From an uncultured Pirellulaceae bacterium (GTDB lineage Bacteria; Planctomycetota; Planctomycetia; Pirellulales; Pirellulaceae): a DNA stretch of 7,373 bases. Positions 1 through 6,308 of this stretch are shown in pieces (within the stretch, counting starts at the first letter, position 1; the number at the start of each line of letters is the position of its first letter). The stretch lies in contig CAKQNH010000221.1 of the NCBI GenBank assembly GCA_934255105.1, positions 1 to 7,373 on the forward strand, read 5' to 3'. The notes beneath the pieces are model-generated. The model ran no database searches, was not told the origin of the DNA, and saw only the letters and a list, made by a program, of their open reading frames with translations. The position numbers were made by a program, and so were the translations under genes.

Positions 1-140
1 AGCTTGTCTTGTTAGCTCTCGACAAGCTAGAAGCTTATCCCACCTGATTCGACAAGCTAGAAGCTTATCCCACCTGACTCGACAAGCTGGAAGCTTATCC
101 CACTTGACTCGACAAGCTAGAAGCTTATCCCACCGGCTCA
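1..140. repeat. Tandem 30-bp repeat, four units, with an inverted flank
   Basis: Units begin at 21, 51, 81 and 111, exactly 30 bp apart. Each starts GACAAGCTAGAAGCTTATCC and continues CACCTGACTC, with single-base variants (unit 3 has CTGG and CACTTG). The last unit departs from the pattern after about 134. Each unit contains a small dyad, AAGCT and AGCTT separated by 3 nt (24-28/32-36 in the first). Bases 1-8 (AGCTTGTC) are the exact reverse complement of 21-28 (GACAAGCT), so the left edge may be the end of another copy in the opposite orientation. There are no unique spacers, so it is not CRISPR. Function is unknown; from memory, similar short intergenic repeats occur in planctomycete genomes, but I could not check this. 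Confidence 0.93.
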
Positions 141-299
141 CAACACAATACACAATGCAGGTGCTGGCAAGACAGGCGGTTTGGGTTGGCGTTGCTGGCT
201 GAGATATCTGTGCTGATGACAGACCGGCGATGCGGTCGATCATTTGCTGAAGTCCTGTAATGATATCGCGTCTACTGCTCTCGAGAATGCCACAGATCT
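141..299. other. Non-coding stretch between repeat array and first gene
   Basis: No convincing coding frame, tRNA or mobile-element sequence is seen here. A weak 5-bp stem (GACCG at 222-226 with CGGTC at 233-237) is the only local structure noted. The promoter of the gene starting at 300 presumably lies here, but no clear -35/-10 pair stands out; TGTAAT at 256-261 resembles a -10 box without a good partner. Confidence 0.5.
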
Positions 300-614
300 A
301 TGAATGCTACCACACCTGTCGAGAGAATTCGTCTGGTAATTGCCCAACAATTGAGCCAACTGGGCGCGACGGGAACCGACTCCGTGGGGGAGTCCATTCT
401 AATTCGCGACGGATTGTTCTGCGGGCGGAAATTCCGCTGCTCGGGTTATCAAGTCGTGTGGTTTATCGAAGAGGATGAAATTAAATTTTTCAGTCCCTGC
501 GGTGAGTTGCTCAAGTCCACGTCGGCCATCGCCTGCATTCATGAGTACGAAGCCCAGTTGGAGTCGCGCGGTATGTCTCCGGCAACTCACACAGATATGC
601 GCAGGGCGGCTTAA
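300..614 (+). CDS. Small hypothetical protein, 104 aa
   Basis: I do not recognise this family by name. The frame is open from the TGA at 261-263, and the ATG at 300 is the first usual start; no good Shine-Dalgarno precedes it, so the start is less certain than the frame. The protein is soluble-looking, with no signal peptide or membrane segment. The central part (about residues 31-72) looks like a compact beta-rich core: GLFCGRKFRCSGYQVVWF followed by an acidic turn and IKFF. Four cysteines (41, 47, 67, 79) are present, but not in a standard metal-binding spacing. The N-terminus (about 6-21) is predicted amphipathic helix; the last 15 residues are polar and probably disordered. It stands alone: a structured repeat follows the stop and the next gene starts 169 bp away. 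The aromatic, non-random core supports a real gene. Function unknown. Confidence 0.68.
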   Translation: MNATTPVERIRLVIAQQLSQLGATGTDSVGESILIRDGLFCGRKFRCSGYQVVWFIEEDEIKFFSPCGELLKSTSAIACIHEYEAQLESRGMSPATHTDMRRAA

Positions 615-615
615 A

Positions 616-663
616 TCGCCCTAGTTTGGTGCGGCCAAAGTTGCTATTGCGTGGCTAGGGCGA
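616..663 (+). repeat. Nested inverted repeat just after the small gene, possible RNA structure or terminator
   Basis: The arms TCGCCCTAG (616-624) and CTAGGGCGA (655-663) are perfectly complementary over 9 bp. Inside the loop a second stem, TTTGG (625-629) with CCAAA (635-639), forms directly next to the first. It begins one base after the TAA of the upstream gene, where a terminator would sit, but there is no T-run after the stem, so an intrinsic terminator is not shown. It could equally be a 3'-end protective structure or a protein-binding site. Confidence 0.5.
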
Positions 664-730
664 GGCTGATCAGGAATCGCCGCAATTGTTCAAGCAGCAT
701 GCCTGCGCGGTCCGATTATAACGATGATAC

Positions 731-746
731 CCAAGCTGCAGCTTGG
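731..746. promoter_or_regulatory. Perfect 16-bp palindrome in the leader of the TPR gene
   Basis: CCAAGCTGCAGCTTGG reads identically on both strands. It ends 37 bp before the chosen start at 784. A -10-like TATAAC lies at 717-722, which would place the palindrome at roughly +2 to +17 of a transcript, a typical operator position; no convincing -35 box was found. As RNA it could form a hairpin upstream of the ribosome-binding site. Its AAGCT/AGCTT arms are the same as those inside the 30-bp repeats at 21-140. The operator role is inference. Confidence 0.35.
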
Positions 747-771
747 CTTCGATCCGCCGCCCGCCTCTCCT

Positions 772-775
772 GGAG
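772..775 (+). promoter_or_regulatory. Ribosome-binding site that fixes the TPR gene start
   Basis: GGAG lies 8 nt before the ATG at 784. The frame is open to an ATG at 724, but that one has no comparable site, and the extra 20 residues would push the hydrophobic signal segment inward. Start 784 is therefore preferred. Confidence 0.75.
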
Positions 776-783
776 TAATACTG

Positions 784-1815
784 ATGGTTGATTGTACTAA
801 GCAACACAAGCATTCGGGTTGGCAGCGGGCATGGCGAGTCGCGTTGCTAGGCGTGGTGACGGTTGGCCCGACGGCCGGCTGTGCCAGTATCGGTGGTCCG
901 GGCAGTTGGCTGTCAAGCGATCGAGGTGCCAACGCGGGTACCAATGGACTGACTGGCAAGCTGAGCAGCACGGGGCAAGGCGTGACGGGGCAGGTCAAAT
1001 CGATGGGGACCACCATGTCCACCGCAATGGGCAAAGCCAAAGATATGGTTATCGCTCCCTTTGCTACCACACCCAACAACACGGATCCGACCAGTTTAGC
1101 GAACATGCCCAGCAATTTGGGACCCGAAATATGGGTCACCAATGGCCAGCTCTATGAGACCCAAGGTAAATTCGCCAAGGCGGCCGAGAATTATCAAAAA
1201 GCATTGGCGATGGAGCCGGCCAATCAAGCGGCCATGTTGAGCATGGCGCGATTGCATGTGCGGCAACAGGAATACACCGAAGCGGAACAGATGTTCGGCA
1301 AGGCGCTAACGGCGAAACCACAAGCGGACGTGTACAACGAATTAGCCACAGTGCTGCAAAAGCAAGGCCGCACCGCAGAGGCGCAATCAGCGGTGCAGCA
1401 GGCTATCGCGGCCGAGCCGAATAACCAACGCTTTCGCAACAACCTCGCAGGCATGTTGGTCAACAGCGGCAGATCGGATGAAGCGGTGCAGCAGCTTTCT
1501 CAAGTCTTCCCACCGGCTGTGGCTAGCTACAACGTCGCGTATATGCATTTTGCCAATCAAGACTTAGCGGGTGCCCAGCAGTATCTGCAATCTGCCCTGC
1601 AGGTCGATCCGAACTTGAAGGAAGCCCGCGAGCTGATGGAGAAGATCAGTGGCAGCCCAACGACCCAGACGGCCATGGCCGCCTATCAATCCGCCAATCA
1701 GATCTATCGTACGGCTCAGGCGGCAGTCGCGCCCACCACGTCAGCTACCAATGCCGTATACCAAAACCCACAAATACCCAACACGCCCGCGCCCAGTTAT
1801 ACCCAGCAGCCATAG
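784..1815 (+). CDS. TPR-repeat protein with lipoprotein-like signal peptide, 343 aa
   Basis: An exported tetratricopeptide-repeat protein, probably a scaffold in an envelope complex; the partner is unknown. Residues 13-32 form a signal peptide: a basic/aromatic start (WQRAWR), hydrophobic ALLGVVTV, then PTAGC with Cys33. The lipobox has Thr at -3 instead of Leu/Ile/Val, so lipidation is likely but not certain. Residues 34-113 are a Gly/Ser/Thr-rich, low-complexity linker. About five TPR units follow: 114-147, 148-181, 182-214, 215-245 and 246-278. The first two, with the typical GKFAKAAENYQKAL and EYTEAEQMFGKAL helices and Pro near the unit end, fit best; the fourth is shortened. Residues about 292-343 are an Ala/Gln/Thr/Pro-rich tail. 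TadD and PilF/PilW are TPR lipoproteins of similar design, but no pilus or Tad genes are nearby, so I do not assign those names. The gene is monocistronic in this window and converges with the large gene downstream. Confidence 0.92.
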   Translation: MVDCTKQHKHSGWQRAWRVALLGVVTVGPTAGCASIGGPGSWLSSDRGANAGTNGLTGKLSSTGQGVTGQVKSMGTTMSTAMGKAKDMVIAPFATTPNNTDPTSLANMPSNLGPEIWVTNGQLYETQGKFAKAAENYQKALAMEPANQAAMLSMARLHVRQQEYTEAEQMFGKALTAKPQADVYNELATVLQKQGRTAEAQSAVQQAIAAEPNNQRFRNNLAGMLVNSGRSDEAVQQLSQVFPPAVASYNVAYMHFANQDLAGAQQYLQSALQVDPNLKEARELMEKISGSPTTQTAMAAYQSANQIYRTAQAAVAPTTSATNAVYQNPQIPNTPAPSYTQQP

Positions 1816-1818
1816 CCA

Positions 1819-1924
1819 CTGTGTAGCCGAAGTCGCCAGACTTTGGACCGCTGTGTAGCCGAAGTCGCCAGACTTTGGACGTGACTCGGATTATCCAACA
1901 CCGGGCAACTTCGGCTACGACAGC
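1819..1924. repeat. REP-like palindromic element: two direct copies and one inverted copy
   Basis: A 30-nt sequence occurs identically at 1819-1848 and 1851-1880, 2 nt apart. It starts CTGTGTAGCCGAAGTCGCCA. Each copy folds: CCGAAGTC and GACTTTGG pair over 8 bp (one G-U) around a GCCA loop. A third, degenerate copy lies in reverse orientation at 1895-1924; its ACTTCGGCTAC (1908-1918) is the exact reverse complement of 1823-1833 and 1855-1865, so an 11-bp long-range stem is also possible. The element fills the gap between two converging stop codons (1815 and 1940), which suits a two-way transcription barrier, although no T-runs are present. I recall similar GTAGCCGAAGTCGCC repeats in planctomycete genomes, unverified here. 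Confidence 0.88.
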
Positions 1925-1939
1925 AATTCTTCTCAATGC

Positions 1940-4900
1940 TTAACGACTGCGCAGAAAGCCGATCAGCTCCGACAATTGCTCGGGGGTGAGCTTCTGCTCA
2001 AAGCCGACCGGCATCAACGATAGACCGGCGTCTTTCTCGTCCTCGATCTCTGCTACCGGGACGCTCTTGATGCTGCCGTCGCTGAGCCCAACCGTTAACT
2101 CTCGCTCGCTCCGCTCAACGACCAAGCCTGCAACCACTTGTCCGTCGTCGGTCAAAATCGAAGTTTGACGGTACTTGGGCTCAAGGGCCGCGTTGGGGTC
2201 CAGCACGGCGGCGACCCATTGGTCTAGTGTCCAGTGTCCCAAGTTTTCAAGCGGCGGACCTAGCTGTGGCTTTCCCGCGACCGATTGATGACAGGCCGCA
2301 CAATGCTCCGCAAACAACTTTTCTCCCTGCTCTGTTTTAACCGGCGCAGGCATGCGTGCCATGTAGTCAGCGACGACCTGCGTGCGCTCGGTGGGTTGTC
2401 CGAACAGTTCAAGACATCGATTGCGCAGCGCTGGGACACGATAAGTGCTCAACTGTTGGACCGTGGCCAAATCGAGTTGGTTGGCTGTGATGCTGCCGGC
2501 TTCGAGCGCTTCGACTAGGGCCGTAGTCCACTGCTGGCGGGTTAGCAGAGTCGCTCCGGCCGATGCGCGCAGGGCGGCATTCAGGTTCGGCCACTGGGCG
2601 ATTAGCATTTGGCCCGCCGCAGCGCTGCTCAGACGCCTGAGCGCTTCAATCGTGGAACGCCGCACCGGCATCGATTTGTCCGCTTGCAAGAAAGCGGTGG
2701 CCATTTTCAATTCATCCTCGCTCGATGCCAAGCCACTGCCGAGAAGATTGACAAACGTCATCTGTTCAGCCTCGCTCAGTTTGTCCGCTTGCATCAGCCC
2801 CACGATGCGATCGGTAACGCGCCCTAGCAACTCGACCATTTCGCTCCGCGCTGGCTCACTCTGTGTGGCGGACGCATCTTCAGCAGCGGCCTTCTTGTGC
2901 TGAGAATTGTCGCGAGCTAGGCTCGACAGCAATAGCAGTTGGCTCTGGTTAAAGCCGCTCTGTGAATCCTCCAACATGGCTTTCAGGCGGCTGATGGCCA
3001 GCGCGGTGCGGTCTTGTACATCGCACACGCTCCACAGCTTGGACACGCATTGTTCGACGGCTACAAAACTCTCGGGGGAGAGTGAACTGTCGGTGCTCCA
3101 GCGGTCTAGCAACTGGCCTGTAACCGCCAACGCCTGTTTCGGCTGTCTAAGCAGCGATAGGGCTTTGAGCACCCACGCATCGTCGCTCGAACGGGCAGCG
3201 ATTTGGCCCAACTCCGCCGCGCTCGGCAAATCCTCCAGCAGCGTGGCAGTGAGGATCCATTGCAAGTCGATGGCCGGTCCCAAATCGCGCGCAACCACCT
3301 CGCCGAGCGCTGTTTGCAACTCGGGCGTTAGCTGGTTGGCAAAATTCTCCGACTGCTCCAAACCCAGACGTACCAGCCGTGCGTCGTCGGCCGCCAGCGT
3401 GTGAATTACATCGTCGGCGGTCAGCCACTGCTTTGCCAATAGGCAGCCTAGCGCAGAAGCACGAACGGCAGCTTGCTTATCTCCGAGTGCTAACTGGCGC
3501 ACTTCGGCTTCCAGTGAGGCGACGCTATCGGGCTCGGCTTCAATCAACGCCTGCAATCCCAAGTCGCGCAGGGCACCGTTGTCGCTAGCTAGCGCGCTGA
3601 GTATCTGCGGAGCGCTCTCGACGGGCTCCAGCGGCCGGGGTTGGTAGTCGTTGTCGAAAACTCGGAAGATGCGCCCTAGTTTCGACCCGCTGCGCAGGTC
3701 GAGTCGCTCCTGCCAGGCCGTCGGAATCCACTGAGGGTGCTCGATCACGCGCCGCACCATATCGACGACCCACACGGTGCCATCTGGCGCATTGATCACG
3801 CGCACGGGGCGCGACCAGGGATCGACCGACGCGAAAAAATCAAACCCGTCCGCATCGGGTTCGTGCGTAGCCGTGAACGCCGCGCCGGCGGACTGCAGTT
3901 CAGCGAGCGCTACCAAATTGTGTACCGGTTCGCAAATCAATGCCGTCAGTTGATCCACACTGTGCGAGATGCCGGGCACGCGCACAACGATGGCGCTACA
4001 AGCGCTGGTGAAGCGGTTGAAGGCAAACAAGTCATTGAAGCGATCGACCGTGCGGCTGCGCGGATAGACGGGTGGCGCGACTGGGGGTGTGAGCAGATTC
4101 TGCCGTGGGCCGCCGGCCACCGAAGCGTGTCGCAAGTAGCGATCGTCGATGACGAACTGGTACATGGGTAGGCTATTAGAATTGCCGAACCAGTGACCAA
4201 AGGCATCGCGGCTTGGCACAAATTGGGTTTCACCGGATGTGGTCCGCAGTTCGCCCGTATCCGGATTCCAGGCGGCATCGCGTCCGGCCACTGCGTAGGT
4301 TTTTTCGTTGCGGTGGCTGAACAGTTCTTTGGTACCGTGTCCGACCGCAAAATGCAGCCAGCCGTCGAGTCCGATTTCAAAGCCGCTGGCGCGGTGTTGT
4401 GGATTGGCTTCAGCGACCCCCGTCAGCAGTTTCTCTACACGGTCCGCTCGGCCATCGCCGTCTTCGTCGTGCGCAAAGAGAATGTCGGGAGCGGCAATAA
4501 TCAGCGCCCCATCGCGCCATGGCATCACGCTGGTGGGATACGACAGCCCATCCAAGAAGACCTGCTCTTCATCTAGTTTTCCATCGCCGTCGGTATCGCG
4601 CAGCCACTTGACTCGGCCTCCCCCCTCAGTACCTTGTGGATAGTCTGCCATTTCAACCACCCACACGCGGCCGTCGGTGCCAAACGCTAGATTGATAGGG
4701 TCGCGGACCAACGGTTCGCTAGCCACCAACTCGACCTGGTAGCCCGGCCAGGCATGAGCCGCTTCGAGTGCCTGTTGTGCATTCAGGGCTTGCTCTTCGC
4801 TAAAGCTATCTTGCAAGATCTCGCGTACGCGGCGGACGATTAACGACTGGGTCCCGCTCTGCCAGCGACCGGGCTGCAGATAGTACAACATCGATGTGTC

Positions 4901-6202
4901 CACTTCGTAGCCCCCCTGGGCTCGCATGCGCTCGCTGGCCACATAGGCGAACACGTCATCGGTGTAAGCCGCTACCCAAGTTTCTTTACTGGTCAGCTCC
5001 TTCTCGATCAAGAACTGATAGTCCACAACGACTTCGCCCCCCAGGAAAACCCAAGTCAGCAAATCGCCGAACTGCCAAGTGTGGATCGGCATGGGGTAGG
5101 TCTCGGGCAGACGTCCCATGGCTTTCAAAGTCGCCAGCATGTGCTCGGCCCAAACTCGCTCCACCGGATTCTCACTCTGCTTGCGCTGTTCGATCAATTC
5201 GGCCGACGGCAGTTCGGGGGCTATACCCGCATAGCCGAAATGCGCGACGGGAAATGGGACATCAGCCAACGAGGTCATCTGCTCCGTGCTCGTCAGACGC
5301 TCTTCAATGGCGGTGACCATTTCGGCGGCGTGTTGCTGAGCCATTTCATAAGTGCCGCGCGGGTGAGGGTTGGCATCCGCGCCACAGCCGATGACGGGCA
5401 GCCACACGCTATCGGGGTGCAGCTGTTCCAAGCGGTTCGCTGAGAGTCCCGCCCAATCGCCGCTGACCTGTTCATTGGCGCCGGGCGTCGTGCAGTGGCA
5501 AGCGTACATGAAAGTTGCACCCAGCAGCCCTCCGTCTGTGTTGCGAACTATTAACAAACGCACGCGGTGATCCATCGGGCCGTCGGACTGCAGGCCGATT
5601 CCGCTGGGAATACCCCGAGCCAAAGCGCGGCGATTGATGGCGAATTTAGCTTCTGTATTGCCGATCGAAAGTTGCGCTGGTGCACGCGTTTCCATGGCTG
5701 CCGCGATAGCCTGCTCAATGGCTTGCTGGAGCTTGACAGTGTAACGCTTGCTGGCTGCAATCTGCTCGTCGGTTGAAGGAACAAAAAAGAGGTTCTTCAG
5801 CAAGCCATCTTGATGCGGCGTGGAATGCGAGTGGGAACTGCTGATAGCCAATTGGCTGCGTGGAATAGCGTACTGTTCTTCCAGCCAGTGCGCGACGGCC
5901 ACGGTCATGACACTGCTGACTCCGATGGCGTCGATCGATACCAAGACCAACGATCGGTTGTCATCCTCTGTGGACGCTGGGGAGATCACCATCGCGCGCG
6001 CAGCGATTGGATCGGCGACTCCACTGCTGGATTCAACTCGGCTGGCATAGCCGCTCAGCCGCACAGGTTCGTCAGGTGTGATGTCGACTTTGCTGACCCC
6101 CACGCGCCACAATTCTGCTGCCGACAGCGAATTGCCAGCCATTGCGATCATCAACCACATCGCGCACCACATGCGCTTGCTGCCCATTGTGCCTATAGCC
6201 AT
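1940..6202 (-). CDS. Exported ceramidase-like / PVC dehydrogenase / cytochrome c multidomain protein, 1420 aa
   Basis: Residues are counted from the ATG at 6202. Signal peptide: about 1-29, with MWLMIAMAGNSL and a likely cut near SAA. Residues 32-466 resemble the neutral/alkaline ceramidase N-terminal domain (PF04734): VDITPD (39-44), HSHSTPH (124-130), His236 in CHCTTPG, SGDWAG (247-252), Glu390, and tyrosines within 413-441; the two His, Glu and a Tyr match the family's zinc-site pattern. Residues about 481-851 are the PVC membrane-bound dehydrogenase propeller (TIGR02604 type), with GRVWVVEMADYP (511-522) and calcium loops DTDGDG (536-541) and DEDGDG (579-584). About 861-1281 is helical, HEAT-like. 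The C-terminus is the Pirellula/Verrucomicrobium haem domain (TIGR02603 type): Cys1301, Cys1304 and His1305 bind haem c, and Met1397 in SLMP is the likely sixth ligand. It probably oxidises a substrate outside the cytoplasm and passes electrons to the haem. The substrate is unknown. Ceramide cleavage is doubtful, because the catalytic Ser region reads GCGADANP. Confidence 0.97.
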   Translation of the reverse strand: MAIGTMGSKRMWCAMWLMIAMAGNSLSAAELWRVGVSKVDITPDEPVRLSGYASRVESSSGVADPIAARAMVISPASTEDDNRSLVLVSIDAIGVSSVMTVAVAHWLEEQYAIPRSQLAISSSHSHSTPHQDGLLKNLFFVPSTDEQIAASKRYTVKLQQAIEQAIAAAMETRAPAQLSIGNTEAKFAINRRALARGIPSGIGLQSDGPMDHRVRLLIVRNTDGGLLGATFMYACHCTTPGANEQVSGDWAGLSANRLEQLHPDSVWLPVIGCGADANPHPRGTYEMAQQHAAEMVTAIEERLTSTEQMTSLADVPFPVAHFGYAGIAPELPSAELIEQRKQSENPVERVWAEHMLATLKAMGRLPETYPMPIHTWQFGDLLTWVFLGGEVVVDYQFLIEKELTSKETWVAAYTDDVFAYVASERMRAQGGYEVDTSMLYYLQPGRWQSGTQSLIVRRVREILQDSFSEEQALNAQQALEAAHAWPGYQVELVASEPLVRDPINLAFGTDGRVWVVEMADYPQGTEGGGRVKWLRDTDGDGKLDEEQVFLDGLSYPTSVMPWRDGALIIAAPDILFAHDEDGDGRADRVEKLLTGVAEANPQHRASGFEIGLDGWLHFAVGHGTKELFSHRNEKTYAVAGRDAAWNPDTGELRTTSGETQFVPSRDAFGHWFGNSNSLPMYQFVIDDRYLRHASVAGGPRQNLLTPPVAPPVYPRSRTVDRFNDLFAFNRFTSACSAIVVRVPGISHSVDQLTALICEPVHNLVALAELQSAGAAFTATHEPDADGFDFFASVDPWSRPVRVINAPDGTVWVVDMVRRVIEHPQWIPTAWQERLDLRSGSKLGRIFRVFDNDYQPRPLEPVESAPQILSALASDNGALRDLGLQALIEAEPDSVASLEAEVRQLALGDKQAAVRASALGCLLAKQWLTADDVIHTLAADDARLVRLGLEQSENFANQLTPELQTALGEVVARDLGPAIDLQWILTATLLEDLPSAAELGQIAARSSDDAWVLKALSLLRQPKQALAVTGQLLDRWSTDSSLSPESFVAVEQCVSKLWSVCDVQDRTALAISRLKAMLEDSQSGFNQSQLLLLSSLARDNSQHKKAAAEDASATQSEPARSEMVELLGRVTDRIVGLMQADKLSEAEQMTFVNLLGSGLASSEDELKMATAFLQADKSMPVRRSTIEALRRLSSAAAGQMLIAQWPNLNAALRASAGATLLTRQQWTTALVEALEAGSITANQLDLATVQQLSTYRVPALRNRCLELFGQPTERTQVVADYMARMPAPVKTEQGEKLFAEHCAACHQSVAGKPQLGPPLENLGHWTLDQWVAAVLDPNAALEPKYRQTSILTDDGQVVAGLVVERSERELTVGLSDGSIKSVPVAEIEDEKDAGLSLMPVGFEQKLTPEQLSELIGFLRSR

Positions 6203-6207
6203 CTCTA

Positions 6208-6212
6208 TCCTC
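6208..6212 (-). promoter_or_regulatory. Ribosome-binding site favouring the start at 6202
   Basis: On the minus strand GAGGA lies 5 nt before the ATG at 6202. The frame also has an ATG at 6214, four codons earlier, but the bases before it (ATTTTTGACGC) offer no Shine-Dalgarno match. A third ATG at 6187 would still leave a usable signal peptide. The 6214 start would give 1424 residues and cannot be fully excluded. Confidence 0.6.
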
Positions 6213-6308
6213 ATGCGTCAAAAATCTCGTTGTTGTATTTGTATCATTTGCCGATTTAGAATCCGCATTTGCGAGCCGAACGCGCTAGCCCACAAGTCTA
6301 ATCGAACG

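Noticed and set aside
21..140. CRISPR array in the 30-bp tandem repeats
   Set aside because: The units abut without unique spacers; this is a plain tandem repeat.
222..237. Small hairpin GACCG/CGGTC upstream of the first gene
   Set aside because: A 5-bp stem is expected many times by chance, and no context supports a function.
724..783. Upstream ATG at 724 as the TPR gene start
   Set aside because: It has no good ribosome-binding site, while the ATG at 784 has GGAG at 8-nt spacing and puts the signal peptide near the N-terminus.
690..1142. Minus-strand frame of 150 aa with hydrophobic stretches
   Set aside because: It is antisense to the TPR protein's signal and linker region; the hydrophobicity reflects the Gly/Ser/Thr-rich linker read backwards.
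1819..1880. Possible minimal CRISPR (two identical 30-nt repeats)
   Set aside because: The copies are only 2 nt apart, so there is no spacer, and no cas gene is nearby.
2445..3404. Plus-strand open frames opposite the large gene (2445-2903, 2907-3404 and others to 5443)
   Set aside because: They lie entirely antisense to a gene with continuous recognisable domains, and their compositions (Ser/Arg/Ala-rich) are those of mirrored codons.
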